Origin: Emticicia sp. C21
GTDB lineage: Bacteria > Bacteroidota > Bacteroidia > Cytophagales > Spirosomataceae
DNA: 64,000 nt
Assembly (NCBI RefSeq): GCF_003418935.1
Contig: NZ_QVMT01000001.1
Location: forward strand, 722,063-786,062
Direction: 5' to 3'
Shown here: in pieces, positions 34,624 to 44,680 of the stretch
Numbering within the stretch: position 1 is the first letter of the stretch
Layout of the letters: the number at the start of each line of letters is the position of its first letter
The notes under the pieces: generated by a model
Told to the model about the DNA's origin: nothing
The model's input: the letters and a program-made list of their open reading frames with translations, nothing else
Database searches by the model: none
Made by a program: the position numbers and the translations under genes

Positions 34624-35466
34624 TCAGAAAACAATATTATCAATCAGCCGGACGCCTCCTAAAAATGCGGCAATACAAATGGCTGTTTTACCGGGTGTAT
34701 TGGCTTGCGTGATAGTTTCTAAGGAGTCAAAATCTGCTATTTCGAGGTATTCCAATTCAAATTCAGGATAGTTTTTGAAATATTCAGCAGCGAAAGCTTG
34801 GGTCTTGACGGATGATTCTCCACTTTGTAATTTTTCCTTGGCTAATACTAGTAATTTATGAATATGTGGGGCTAAAGCACGAGCTTCGACTGATAAACGT
34901 GTATTACGTGAAGACATCGCCAGGCCATCGGCTTCCCGTAAGGTTGGGCAAGGGATAATCTCCAGATCAAAACTTAAATCACTCACCATCTGGCGGATAA
35001 CGGCCACCTGTTGCAGGTCTTTGAGTCCGAAATAGGCTTTATCAGGCTTAACCATATGAAAGAGTTTTGATACTACAATACCTACTCCATTGAAGTGACC
35101 GGGGCGGAACTTGCCCTCCATTACTGTTTCTAAAGTACCAAAGTCGAATTTAAGTTTAGGTAATACCGCATACATTTCTTCAGCAGACGGAGCAAATACT
35201 ACATCACATTGTGCGGCTTCCAACATCTCGCAGTCCTTTTCTAAGGTACGAGGGTACTTTTTCAAATCTTCAGGATTATTGAATTGCGTGGGATTGACGA
35301 AAATACTGCAAACGGTCAGGTCATTTTCCTTTTTTGAAGATTCAATCAAAGAAATATGGCCTGAGTGTAAAGCCCCCATCGTTGGCACAAAACCAATAGT
35401 TTTGCCTGCTTTCTGTTGAGTTTTAAGATAATATTGCGTTTCGGCGATGGTATTGAATAGCTGCAT
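34624..35466 (-). CDS. panC: Pantothenate synthetase
   Basis: Joins pantoate and beta-alanine with ATP to make pantothenate for coenzyme A. I start at ATG 35466 (MQLFNTIAETQ, 280 residues); the 17 codons before it lack family similarity. Landmarks are GFVPTMGALHSGH (nucleotide-binding HIGH-like), FVNPTQF, the GHFNGVGIVVSKLFH segment, YFGLKDLQQV and MSSRNTRLS. The gene stands alone here; coaD of the same pathway lies at 62847. Confidence 0.95.
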   Translation of the reverse strand: MQLFNTIAETQYYLKTQQKAGKTIGFVPTMGALHSGHISLIESSKKENDLTVCSIFVNPTQFNNPEDLKKYPRTLEKDCEMLEAAQCDVVFAPSAEEMYAVLPKLKFDFGTLETVMEGKFRPGHFNGVGIVVSKLFHMVKPDKAYFGLKDLQQVAVIRQMVSDLSFDLEIIPCPTLREADGLAMSSRNTRLSVEARALAPHIHKLLVLAKEKLQSGESSVKTQAFAAEYFKNYPEFELEYLEIADFDSLETITQANTPGKTAICIAAFLGGVRLIDNIVF

Positions 35467-35524
35467 TCTACTTTTTGAGTTTCGTTCTGATTCGGGCTGA
35501 GGCGTCAAAATTAGCAAATTCAGA

Positions 35525-35926
35525 TTATTTCTTTACCAACATTTTCAATAAGTCGGCAGTAATTGGCTTTGAAATATATCCGATGATAATCGAATACTGT
35601 TTAGCTTTCTCTTTATCAACCGGATTAGCCGACGAAGAGAGAATTACTACCTTGGTAGTCGGAAAATGCGGTAACAAATTATTTACAAATTCATCCAGAA
35701 ACTCCCAGCCGTTCATAACAGGCATGTTCAGATCCAGAAAAATGAGTCCCGGATAATCTGCTTTTTTCTCAGCTGTATCGTTTAGTAAATCATTGTAATA
35801 CTGTAGCGCTTCTTTGCCATTCATAGCGGTTACTACTTCTTTGGCGAAAGAGGCTTTTTCTATTACCATCTTAATAAGCATCAACGTGGTTGAGTCATCA
35901 TCAATGCAAAGAAGTTTTTTTATCAT
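35525..35926 (-). CDS. Stand-alone response-regulator receiver protein
   Basis: A 133-residue CheY-type receiver with no output domain. The acidic pocket is in LLCIDDDSTT, the phospho-acceptor Asp in LIFLDLNMPVMNGWEF, Ser/Thr in VVILSSSANP and the Lys in YISKPI. It overlaps the upstream kinase gene by 26 bases, so it is translated with it and is probably its direct partner or part of a relay. Confidence 0.92.
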   Translation of the reverse strand: MIKKLLCIDDDSTTLMLIKMVIEKASFAKEVVTAMNGKEALQYYNDLLNDTAEKKADYPGLIFLDLNMPVMNGWEFLDEFVNNLLPHFPTTKVVILSSSANPVDKEKAKQYSIIIGYISKPITADLLKMLVKK

Positions 35927-38900
35927 CTCGGATTTTGAATTTTAGAATGAATTTAGTGCCAATCTCAACGGTGCTTTCAACATCTATACTCCCCCCCAGG
36001 CTTTCGAGTTGCGAACGTATTAAATATAACCCCATACCTTTACTATTGGGTCTGTCATGAAATTTCTGATATAAGCCAAACATTTTCTCCCGATGTCTTT
36101 CTAAATCTACTCCAATGCCATTGTCTTCAAAAGTTAACACAACACAGTCTCCCTGGTTTTTTGTGCTGACATTTATTTTCAATGGCCTTGCATAAGACCT
36201 ATACTTAATGGCATTGGTGAGTAAATTCAGTAAGATGCTTTCTAAATACGTTTCATTAAAAAATACTGATGGAGCACTTTTAAAATGCGTTTCTATTATA
36301 GCCCCCGACTCAACTATCAGATTTTCTACCTGGGTCATTACCTGATTCATTATTTTCGTGAACCAAATATTCTTCAGGTCAATCGAATCACTATCTCTGA
36401 TGATCAGAATCTTTACCAGATCATTGATGGTATCATTTAATAAATGAGTTGATGTTTTAAACCCTTGAATAATCTGACTCATCATCGGATTTTCGATAGG
36501 CATATCATCTATTATATTCAGAAGCCCAATCAGATTTGATAAAGGAGCTTTGAAATTGTGCGAGGTAATATAGGAGAAATGCCGCAGGTCTTCATTACTA
36601 CTGTTTAAATCTTTAATCAGTTGCTCACGTTCAATTTCTATATTCTTCCGCTCTGTTACATCCCTCTGTATGGCTATCCAATGTGTAAATACACCTGTGC
36701 TATCAGCCATTGGTGCCACCGACATATTTATCCAGAATTCTTCCCCGTTCTTTTTATAATTTATTAACTCTATCTCGCAACTTTCCCTATTTTCAAAGGC
36801 AGTTCTTAATTTTTCTAACTCCTCCTGGCCGGTGTTCTTTCCATTCAAAAATCCCGGATTTTTACCAATCACCTCTTCTCTGCTATACCCAGTCATTTTT
36901 GTAAAAGCATCATTTATATAGAGTATGGCCGGCCCAGGGTCGCCAGGGGGTTTTGCATCGGTAATCATAACGGCATCATTGGCATTGGTAATGACTGACT
37001 CCAAAAGCCTTAATCGGTTTTCTTCTTCTTTCTGCCGGGTAATATCCTGCATAGCGCCTATAATCCTGACAGGATTATGGTCTCTGTCTACTACTATAAA
37101 GCCTCTGTCTAAAACATATTTATAAGACCCATCCATGCAGCGAAACCGATACTCAATCTGAATAATTGGTTGCTTTTTTTCAAAAACATCGTTTAGCGTA
37201 TCAGTTACTTTCTTTAAATCGTCAGGATGGATACTTGCTTTCCACCAATCCTGCACATTATCGACGTGCAGATAATCTAATGAATAGCCGAAAACCTTGG
37301 TGATGCCCTTATTGTAGGTAATACGATCTCTGATAATATCCAGATCCCAGATGGTATCACTGGTGGCTTTCATCACAATATCATAGCGTTCTTTAGCTTG
37401 TTTTACTTTTTCGCTTGCCTCTCTGTTTTCGAGTAATACCCCTACCAGATTGGCTGCACGTTCAATAAAACTGATTTCATGGGGTTTGGGCGATTTCTTG
37501 TTTAAATAATAGGTGGCAAAACTTCCTATTACCTCTCCATCGCTCTTTTTAATCGGGATTGACCAACATGCATTGAAATGATGCTCTTCTGCCAGATGTC
37601 GATAATTATCCCACAAAGGGTCTTGCTCTATATCAGTTACAATCACAGGTTTGCCCAAAAACATGGCTGTGCCACATGAACCAGTTGCCGGGCCAATCTC
37701 TAAGCCATCAATAGATACGATATATTTAGCAGGGATAGCATCTCCCGCTATTTGATGTAATGTTTTACCATCTTTCAGCTGCACTATTGAACAGAGCGAG
37801 TGCGGAATAAGATCTTCAATTTCATCAATCAGTTTTTCTAAAATATCATCCAGCGAAATACCGGCAGTAGCATTCAGAGCATAAATACCTTTTTCAATCG
37901 CCAGAATACTCTCCTGATATTTGCGGGTAGTAATGTCTTGCATGGCACCTAAAATACGGACAGGCTCATTATTCTCATATATAATAAATGCTCTGTCGTG
38001 TACATAAGCATATTCGCCATCAGCCTTCAGAAAACGGTACTCTGTTGAACATTGCGCAGTTGAATTGGCTATAGCTTCGTCAAGAGTCCTTAAAGCATGT
38101 GCTTTATCTTCCGGATGCAAATGTTTTTCCCAGAAATTCTTATCCAGATATTCATTCACAAAAGGATACCCAAAAAGTTTCTGATACCCATTGCCGGATA
38201 TAAAGGTTCTTCCGGCTCTTATGTCATAATCCCAGACAGCATCACTGGTTGCCTGAGCAACAACCTCGTATCGCTCATTGGTTTGTCTGAGCATGGTTTC
38301 ATACTCTATCCGCTTACCTATATCTCTCGAATTCGTCACTATTCCCTCTATAGCGGGGTCGGTCAGCATATTAGTAATAGTAGTCTCCAACCATATCCAA
38401 TGGCCCTTGCCATGCATAAAGCGGTAAGGTGCTATACTAACACTCTTATGAAAATTAAGCCCATTCGTTGTTTTCCTGATTCGCTCTAAATCATCTTCAT
38501 AGATAAAATCATATACATTTTTGTATAAAAGTGCCGCAGGTTCATACCCAACAATGGCTTCATGATTAGGACTTACATACCTGAAGTTTCCATCTTTATC
38601 AATAATAGTTATGAGATCGGCTCCGTCTTGCACGAGTGCTCTGAATCGCTGTTCACTTATTTTCAGCGCATTTTCTACTTCTAGTTTTTCTGTTATATCT
38701 GTTGCTAGTATCAAACGACATTTTTTTCCGGCAAATTCAATGACGTTTCCCTCAATTTCTACATAAATCAGTTCGCCGCTTTTTTTCACATGCCGCCAGA
38801 TTTTTCTACTGGTTTTTCCTTTACTTCTGATTTCCTGAATGGTTTCAATTAACTCAGGGATACTCTCTTTAGGCCGAATCTGCAGGATATTCATTTTAAG

Positions 38901-39446
38901 AAATTCCTCTTTCGAGTAGCCATAAAAATCAACTGTTGCCTGATTAACATCTAAAAATTGTAACGTACTGATTTCGTACACCCACATAGGCACGGGATTC
39001 ATATGAAAAAGCTCTTTGTATCTTTTTTCAGAGTCCGTTAAAGAGATATTTATCTTTCGCCGTTCGATACTATACAATGTACTCTTGGTAAGTAATGAGG
39101 CGCTCAGTTCATCTTTCAGCAGATAATCAGCCACTCCCAATGATAAACTCCGGATTCCGAAATCCTTGTCTGCATAGCCTGTCAATACAATCACAGGTAT
39201 TTGCTGGGCAACGGTTAATACTTCTTTTACTAATGTTTCGCCATCTCCATCAGGTAAAGAGAGGTCGAGCAGGATAATATCGAAAGGAGTGCTTGTCAGT
39301 AATTTTGCTTTTAAGTCAACTAAAGTTTTGGCATGAAAGAGACAATGCGGAAACGCTGCTTCTGACAGATATTCTTCTATCAGGAAATAGTCTCCGGGGT
39401 TATCTTCTACAATCAGAATATTTAATTGCTTCGTAAAAACTGACAT
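35901..39446 (-). CDS. Hybrid sensor histidine kinase: receiver, five PAS, GAF, kinase
   Basis: A 1181-residue cytoplasmic kinase without membrane segments. Domains in order (approximate): N-terminal receiver 8-125 (Asp in IILLDLSLPDGDG), PAS 138-260, PAS 262-385, PAS/PAC 395-510, GAF 515-665 (SCGTAMFLGKPVIVTDIEQDPLW), PAS 675-800, PAS 810-935, a phosphorylation helix with SYITSHNFKAPLSNL, and an ATPase domain with NLLTNAIKYRS, FEDNGIGVD and GMGLYLIRSQ. The N-terminal receiver means another kinase may feed it, for example the 909-residue one upstream. Signals are unknown; PAS and GAF could sense small molecules or redox. Confidence 0.92.
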   Translation of the reverse strand: MSVFTKQLNILIVEDNPGDYFLIEEYLSEAAFPHCLFHAKTLVDLKAKLLTSTPFDIILLDLSLPDGDGETLVKEVLTVAQQIPVIVLTGYADKDFGIRSLSLGVADYLLKDELSASLLTKSTLYSIERRKINISLTDSEKRYKELFHMNPVPMWVYEISTLQFLDVNQATVDFYGYSKEEFLKMNILQIRPKESIPELIETIQEIRSKGKTSRKIWRHVKKSGELIYVEIEGNVIEFAGKKCRLILATDITEKLEVENALKISEQRFRALVQDGADLITIIDKDGNFRYVSPNHEAIVGYEPAALLYKNVYDFIYEDDLERIRKTTNGLNFHKSVSIAPYRFMHGKGHWIWLETTITNMLTDPAIEGIVTNSRDIGKRIEYETMLRQTNERYEVVAQATSDAVWDYDIRAGRTFISGNGYQKLFGYPFVNEYLDKNFWEKHLHPEDKAHALRTLDEAIANSTAQCSTEYRFLKADGEYAYVHDRAFIIYENNEPVRILGAMQDITTRKYQESILAIEKGIYALNATAGISLDDILEKLIDEIEDLIPHSLCSIVQLKDGKTLHQIAGDAIPAKYIVSIDGLEIGPATGSCGTAMFLGKPVIVTDIEQDPLWDNYRHLAEEHHFNACWSIPIKKSDGEVIGSFATYYLNKKSPKPHEISFIERAANLVGVLLENREASEKVKQAKERYDIVMKATSDTIWDLDIIRDRITYNKGITKVFGYSLDYLHVDNVQDWWKASIHPDDLKKVTDTLNDVFEKKQPIIQIEYRFRCMDGSYKYVLDRGFIVVDRDHNPVRIIGAMQDITRQKEEENRLRLLESVITNANDAVMITDAKPPGDPGPAILYINDAFTKMTGYSREEVIGKNPGFLNGKNTGQEELEKLRTAFENRESCEIELINYKKNGEEFWINMSVAPMADSTGVFTHWIAIQRDVTERKNIEIEREQLIKDLNSSNEDLRHFSYITSHNFKAPLSNLIGLLNIIDDMPIENPMMSQIIQGFKTSTHLLNDTINDLVKILIIRDSDSIDLKNIWFTKIMNQVMTQVENLIVESGAIIETHFKSAPSVFFNETYLESILLNLLTNAIKYRSYARPLKINVSTKNQGDCVVLTFEDNGIGVDLERHREKMFGLYQKFHDRPNSKGMGLYLIRSQLESLGGSIDVESTVEIGTKFILKFKIRDDKKTSLH

Positions 39447-39458
39447 TAAAGTGCCTTT

Positions 39459-39896
39459 TTAATTATTTAAAGCCTTAGGCAACGTAACAATAGAAATCCA
39501 GAAATGTTCAATAGATGTCACTACTTTCAGGAAATCGCTTGCATCAATAGGTTTAGTAATATAACAATTTACATAATTTTTATAGGATTGATAAATGTCT
39601 CTCTCTGATGAAGAAGTAGTAAGCATAATCACAGGTATATGCTTCAGGCTTTCATTAGATTTCACGGCTATCAATACTTCATGCCCATTCATTTTGGGCA
39701 AATTCACATCTAATAATATTAGATCAGGCATGCGGGCAGAGGCATAATTTCCTTTTTTTTCTAAAAACTGCATAGCTTCCCAGCCATCTCTTACAGTACT
39801 TAGCTGATTGGCAATTTTGCTTTCCTGCAATGCCTCTGTCGTCAAAAAAATATCTCCTTCATTGTCTTCAACTAATAATATATGTACAGGTTCCAT
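39459..39896 (-). CDS. Stand-alone response-regulator receiver protein, Rcp1-like
   Basis: A 145-residue receiver (ILLVEDNEGDIFLT, phospho-acceptor in LILLDVNLPKMNGHEVL, Thr in IMLTTSSSERD, Lys in CYITKPID). The EDNEGD opening and the length match the Rcp1 type that pairs with phytochrome-like kinases. It lies between the two large kinase genes, 12 bases before the second and 36 after the first, so it may link them. Confidence 0.92.
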   Translation of the reverse strand: MEPVHILLVEDNEGDIFLTTEALQESKIANQLSTVRDGWEAMQFLEKKGNYASARMPDLILLDVNLPKMNGHEVLIAVKSNESLKHIPVIMLTTSSSERDIYQSYKNYVNCYITKPIDASDFLKVVTSIEHFWISIVTLPKALNN

Positions 39897-39932
39897 AAAT
39901 TATGATAGAGTTAAGGGACTTATATTCAGACA

Positions 39933-42662
39933 TTACTTATTAATGATAAAATGAAATGCACTGCCTTTACCGTATTCTGATTCTACCCATATTTTGCCAT
40001 TATGATTCTCAATGATTTTCTTACAAATGGCCAACCCGATACCAGTACCTGAATACTCTTCCTTATGGTGTAGTCGTTGGAAAAGCACAAAGATTTTTTC
40101 AAAAAACTGCGAATCTATGCCTATTCCATTATCTACCACCGAAAATTGCCAATATTTATGATTATCTATAGCCGAAATAACGATTCTGGGTTCTTCCTCT
40201 TTTTTTCTGTACTTGATGGCATTAGAAATAAGATTCTGCATTACCTGATAGAGCGGTAGTTTTGCTCCATAAATAACTGGCAAATCTTTCCATTCAATCT
40301 GCACGCCCTCATCTTGCCAGATATTTTTCTGTACTATTTCCTGCACTACCTCATTCATATTTACCCAATCCAGGTCATATTCTTTCCGTCCTATTTTTGA
40401 ATACTCTAATAAATCCAGAATAATTGTTCTCATTCGGGTAGCCCCATCTACTGCAAAGTTTATGTATTGTTTCGCCTTATCATCGAGCTGGTCTTTATAT
40501 TTCTTATCCAATTGAGTCAGAAAACCTGTAATCATCCTTAAAGGCTCCTGCAAATCATGCGACGCAATATAAGCAAACTGTTCCAATTCAGCATTAGTAG
40601 AGGCCAATTGCTCAGCTCTTTGATTCAGGCTCAGGTTCAGGGCTAACAGATGTAATTCGTCTCTCTTTCTTTGGGTAATATCTTTAATCTGCGAAACAAA
40701 ATGAAGTGGTTCTCCGTATTTATGTCTTACCAGAGAAGTAGCAATGAGTACCCATAGTACATGCCTGTCTTTATGAATATATCTCTTCTCTATCTGATAC
40801 ATCTCTTTCTGACCACTCAATAAGTCGTCCATTGCTTTAATGTCTGACTCAAGGTCGTCGGGATGAGTCACATCCTGGAAACTCAACGATTTGAGTTCGT
40901 CCTGAGAATAACCTGTAATGTGGCACAACCTTTCGTTGACTGTAAGGAATTTACCTTCCAGACTTACAATAGCCATACCTATAGCCGAAAACTGAAAGGA
41001 TGCTCTAAACTGCTCCTCACTTTGACTCAGGCTATCCTGCAGGGTTTTCTGTCTGGTAATATTTCTTGAATAACAAGCCAGCCCTGTAATTTCACTGTTA
41101 TCTATAATTGGGTTAATACTTATTTCTATCCATGAATTTTCAGTGCCTAACAGGCCTGAGATATAGGCTTCTTCTTTAAAAGATTCTCCACTAAGGCCTC
41201 TTAAATACAATGCTCTCCAGAACTCTATAAATCGGTGGTCGAAGTATTCGCTCATCAGCAGATTATCTCCTGAAACCAGCATGATACCGGTAGTCTGGCG
41301 CATAGATTCTATAAATGATCTATTGCCCGCTATGAGTCTGAAATCTCTGGTTACACTCCAGATAAGGTCTTCTGTATTATTAATCAGGGCCTCTTTGTCT
41401 CTTCGTTCAAATTCTTTCTCTTGCTCGGCTAAAACTTTGGTGGTTACATCTCTGAAATTATTCACAATTCCTTCAATACCTGGCTCATGCAGCATATTTA
41501 TGAGAACTCCCTCTATCCAACGCCAGTTGCCATCTTTGTGTCTGATTCTGGCTACTTGCCCCAATATCGGTTTACCCGGATTCTGCGTCATTTCTACCCA
41601 GGCCGCTTGCACATATTTCATATCATCAGGATGGGTAGCAGAAAACAAATCAAGGGTCAGGGATTCTTCTATTGTATAACCCAATACCCGTTCTATAGAC
41701 GGTGAAATATAAATAGGGATTCCTGTTGTTGATAAAATGGCTACACCATCAGCCCCATGTTCAACCAATGAGGCAAAGCGTTTTTCTCTTAATTCTTTTT
41801 CTTCTTCTGCTTTCTTCCTTTCTGAAATATCACTAATGAATGTGCTGATATTTCCTTCGTTCTTCCCGTTACTACTTTTGTAAAAAATAGATGAAAACTC
41901 ACAAGGAAAATGTCTGCCACTTTTATGAATGGCCATTAATTCGCCTCTCGCTTTGCCTGTTTTGTGTCTTTCTTCTACATATTTAGCAATTACTTCGGGA
42001 TCATAAACTATTATATCGTGCCACTTTAATTTTTTGAACTCTTCGAGCGTGTAACCAAACATATCGCACGATGTCTTATTAGCGTCTAAAAGAGTCCCGT
42101 CTTTCTCACTAAAGAAAAAACCATCCAAGGCGTTTTCAACAATATAATGATACTTCTCTTCGCTCATACGAAGCGCCATTTCTGTTTTCTTATTGACTGT
42201 AATATCATATGAAGACACAAAAGCACCTACAATAGTGTGTTCTGTATTATAAATAGGTTTGAATTTATTGAGGAAAAAACTGATAGACCCATCGGGTGCC
42301 GGCACCTGAATTTCTGTTTCAAGCTTCTCGCCCTCCAGTACTTTTTTGTAGACTTGTCTGAGTATTTCAATTCGTTCAGGCTGAACATAAGAGAGAACAC
42401 TTTGGCCTTTTATGATTTTTATGCCAAAATAAACATCGTAGAGTTCCTGAAATTTTTGGTTACAGGTCACAATATCCAGATTACAGTCTACTACCAGAAG
42501 ACACTCGTCGGTATTAACCATCAAGAGATTTAAGCTTTCTTCCAATTCCTGCAGACTTCCTGGTTTGTCTGAAGAATTAAAAGAGGGCTTTGTATCAAAT
42601 TTTCTCTTAATAGAGCTTTCATTTTGGGTTATTTTATTACTCATCAGGGTTCCTTGTTTCAT
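39933..42662 (-). CDS. Multi-PAS sensor histidine kinase
   Basis: A 909-residue soluble kinase. Five or so PAS domains follow one another (about 40-155, 160-285, 290-415, 420-545, 550-675), several with PAC ends. They are followed by a short coiled region and a HisKA helix with EQFAYIASHDLQEPLRMI. The ATPase domain has NLISNAIKYRKK, VVDNGIGID and GTGIGLAICKKI. The C-terminal half resembles bacteriophytochrome kinases, but no chromophore domain is present. An alternative ATG lies six codons in (MSNKITQ). First gene of the signalling cluster. Confidence 0.92.
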   Translation of the reverse strand: MKQGTLMSNKITQNESSIKRKFDTKPSFNSSDKPGSLQELEESLNLLMVNTDECLLVVDCNLDIVTCNQKFQELYDVYFGIKIIKGQSVLSYVQPERIEILRQVYKKVLEGEKLETEIQVPAPDGSISFFLNKFKPIYNTEHTIVGAFVSSYDITVNKKTEMALRMSEEKYHYIVENALDGFFFSEKDGTLLDANKTSCDMFGYTLEEFKKLKWHDIIVYDPEVIAKYVEERHKTGKARGELMAIHKSGRHFPCEFSSIFYKSSNGKNEGNISTFISDISERKKAEEEKELREKRFASLVEHGADGVAILSTTGIPIYISPSIERVLGYTIEESLTLDLFSATHPDDMKYVQAAWVEMTQNPGKPILGQVARIRHKDGNWRWIEGVLINMLHEPGIEGIVNNFRDVTTKVLAEQEKEFERRDKEALINNTEDLIWSVTRDFRLIAGNRSFIESMRQTTGIMLVSGDNLLMSEYFDHRFIEFWRALYLRGLSGESFKEEAYISGLLGTENSWIEISINPIIDNSEITGLACYSRNITRQKTLQDSLSQSEEQFRASFQFSAIGMAIVSLEGKFLTVNERLCHITGYSQDELKSLSFQDVTHPDDLESDIKAMDDLLSGQKEMYQIEKRYIHKDRHVLWVLIATSLVRHKYGEPLHFVSQIKDITQRKRDELHLLALNLSLNQRAEQLASTNAELEQFAYIASHDLQEPLRMITGFLTQLDKKYKDQLDDKAKQYINFAVDGATRMRTIILDLLEYSKIGRKEYDLDWVNMNEVVQEIVQKNIWQDEGVQIEWKDLPVIYGAKLPLYQVMQNLISNAIKYRKKEEEPRIVISAIDNHKYWQFSVVDNGIGIDSQFFEKIFVLFQRLHHKEEYSGTGIGLAICKKIIENHNGKIWVESEYGKGSAFHFIINK

Positions 42663-42963
42663 TCGATAGCAAAAGGTTTTAATACCTAAGCAATAGCAAA
42701 TGCATAAATAGGTATAAACCCGGAATATCCTTACAAATATTCCGTGCCAATAAATTTACTCCTATTCACTCAGAGCCTTGTCAGTCTTTAGCTATTATAT
42801 GAATTATTCCATTCAAAAAAAGCAAACGACGCATCTGTAATTACAATAAAATTGAAAACCTACTCTTATGTTACGATACAAACCACCAGCCAGCAAAAAG
42901 TAACGCTGGTGTCTATATGTAAATCTTTGATAAAATACTGATTACAAGGTAGCAAACATAATT
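42663..42963. other. Intergenic region upstream of the kinase cluster
   Basis: No gene is seen. It contains an 8-bp inverted repeat CGGAATAT/ATATTCCG (42721-42744) in the leader of the kinase cluster, and a hairpin CACCAGC/GCTGGTG (42884-42911). The hairpin lies after the GDPD-like gene and could be a weak minus-strand terminator (it is followed by GTTTGT only). Confidence 0.4.
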
Positions 42964-43710
42964 TTATTTGACAACAAAATTTTTCAATAACTCTAAATCA
43001 TCGGTACCAATAAAATCTACTTCAAGCTTTTTCAGAGTCTCAAAACCGAGGGTTGTATTGGGTGTTCCCCAGATTCTCACACGTTTGCCTTTTGCATGAT
43101 TTGATAGTACAAAAGCCCTGATATTCTGGTAGGTTTCTTCGGGCAATTGTTCTTTTCCGGGCCAGTATTTACCAAAATCAAGAAAACTGGCGCTTACCAT
43201 GTCTACTCGTTTGTAGGCTTCCGCTGAGTACTGTGTGTTTCTTCTCCCATCAAAGAAAAACAGCTTATCATATTGCTCATATTCTTCTGGCTTGGGCATA
43301 TCGCCACTGATTGTAATATGCACGTGCTGCAAATCTTTCTTGTTGCGCTTCACCAGTTTTTCCAGTTCAGCCATTATCAATTTGCCGTCTTTTTTCAAAT
43401 CGAGTAAGAGGTATAATTCTTTCTGATTAGGGTATGCGTACCCTTTATTCTTTTTGATTTTAGACAATAGCGGCTTCCAGTATAAAGCCTTAAAAGTTCT
43501 TTTTTTGGTGATATTTTTCTCATCATGTGCCACATACAATTTACCATTTTTGATATACAAATCGGCTTCGATTGAATCAAAGCCTAAATTATACGCGGCA
43601 AAGAAGGGCTCTTTCTGCTCGTAATCATTGTGCGAATGAATGAGCTGGGCAAAAACCTGATTGCTGAATAATACTAAACTAAAGAGTACGAATCTGATAT
43701 TTTTCTCCAT
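42964..43710 (-). CDS. Secreted GDPD/PI-PLC-like phosphodiesterase
   Basis: A 248-residue exported protein with a signal peptide (about 1-22, QVFAQ). It has the TIM-barrel opening LIHSHNDYEQ, metal-ligand pair EADLY, and VAHDE, as in the glycerophosphodiester phosphodiesterase/PI-PLC superfamily (AIM6-like branch). The C-terminus keeps RIWGTPNT and DFIGTDD. It probably hydrolyses phosphodiesters in the periplasm; the substrate is unknown. The start overlaps the end of the pfkB-type gene by 32 bases, an unusually long overlap for a secreted protein, but it is needed to include the signal peptide. Confidence 0.82.
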   Translation of the reverse strand: MEKNIRFVLFSLVLFSNQVFAQLIHSHNDYEQKEPFFAAYNLGFDSIEADLYIKNGKLYVAHDEKNITKKRTFKALYWKPLLSKIKKNKGYAYPNQKELYLLLDLKKDGKLIMAELEKLVKRNKKDLQHVHITISGDMPKPEEYEQYDKLFFFDGRRNTQYSAEAYKRVDMVSASFLDFGKYWPGKEQLPEETYQNIRAFVLSNHAKGKRVRIWGTPNTTLGFETLKKLEVDFIGTDDLELLKNFVVK

Positions 43711-44644
43711 AAGTATTTAACCATTTAAAGAGTTTATGTGCGTCTTGTTTTGTGAATAATTGTGTGCCCTCGTTCATAGTAGCTGCCGAACCGCAGGCTA
43801 CTCCCCAACGGAGCATTTCTGATAAATCTTTCCCTTCTGATAATGCCCAAACCATGCCTCCTACCATACTGTCGCCTGCACCGACTGTACTCTTTTTTTG
43901 TACCGGTGGTGCCGGAATATGCTCGCATATATCTTTTGTTACTAAAACCGCTCCCTGTGGGCCTAGTGAAACTACCACCACCTCGCATTTGCCCTGGCCG
44001 ATTATCTCTCTGGCAGCATCATCTACTTCGTTGATTTCGAGTGATTCTTTCTTTACCAGTTTGGCTAATTCACCTACATTGGGTTTCAGTAGGAACACTC
44101 CCTCATCAATAGCTTTTTCTAGGGGCACACCAGAAGTATCAATAATCAGTTTTGAACCAATTTTACGAGAAATTGCCGCTACTTTTTCATAAAAATCATC
44201 CCCTAAACCCGGAGATAGGCTGCCACTGGCTACCAGAAAATCTGGTTTTGCGTCTTCTACAACTTTCAATATTTCTTTTGATTCCTTGGCTGTAATAGCT
44301 GGCCCTGGCATACCGAAACGGTATTGCGCATTGGTATGCGTATCAACAGCTATGAAATTCTCCCTTGTCCAGCTCTCTGTTTTGATGGTCTTATAATCAA
44401 TCCCCTCTTTCTTTACCAGATCTTGCAACAATTCGCCGGAGGCACCACCCACTGTAAAAATAGCTAATGAATTTCCACCTAAACGGGCAATGGCTTTAGA
44501 GACATTAATGCCACCGCCACCTGCATCAAAATGCGGCACTTCACACCTGATTTTTTGCTCAGCTACCAGGCCAGCGAATTTGGTACTTTTATCAATTGCC
44601 GGACTGACCGTCAAAGTAAGAATCTTATTTTCATTTTTTTTCAT
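43679..44644 (-). CDS. pfkB: 1-phosphofructokinase-family (PfkB) sugar kinase
   Basis: A 321-residue ribokinase-fold kinase of the hexose-phosphate branch (1-phosphofructokinase/6-phosphofructokinase II/tagatose-6-phosphate kinase). Landmarks are NKILTLTVSPAIDKS, the di-Gly substrate region HFDAGGGGINVSKAIARLGG, the ATP region VSLGPQGAVLV and the catalytic GAGDSMVGG. It likely phosphorylates a sugar phosphate in the cytoplasm; fructose 1-phosphate or fructose 6-phosphate is the usual substrate. No PTS genes are nearby, which favours a Pfk-II-like role (inference). Confidence 0.88.
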   Translation of the reverse strand: MKKNENKILTLTVSPAIDKSTKFAGLVAEQKIRCEVPHFDAGGGGINVSKAIARLGGNSLAIFTVGGASGELLQDLVKKEGIDYKTIKTESWTRENFIAVDTHTNAQYRFGMPGPAITAKESKEILKVVEDAKPDFLVASGSLSPGLGDDFYEKVAAISRKIGSKLIIDTSGVPLEKAIDEGVFLLKPNVGELAKLVKKESLEINEVDDAAREIIGQGKCEVVVVSLGPQGAVLVTKDICEHIPAPPVQKKSTVGAGDSMVGGMVWALSEGKDLSEMLRWGVACGSAATMNEGTQLFTKQDAHKLFKWLNTYGEKYQIRTL

Positions 44645-44680
44645 AGCGCTTGAGATTTCTTCTGAGATTTAACGATTTCT

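Noticed and set aside
35901-42662. Phytochrome photoreceptor in the kinase cluster
   Set aside because: The kinase end of the 909-residue protein resembles bacteriophytochromes, but neither kinase has the chromophore-binding GAF/PHY arrangement; one GAF is of the general type.
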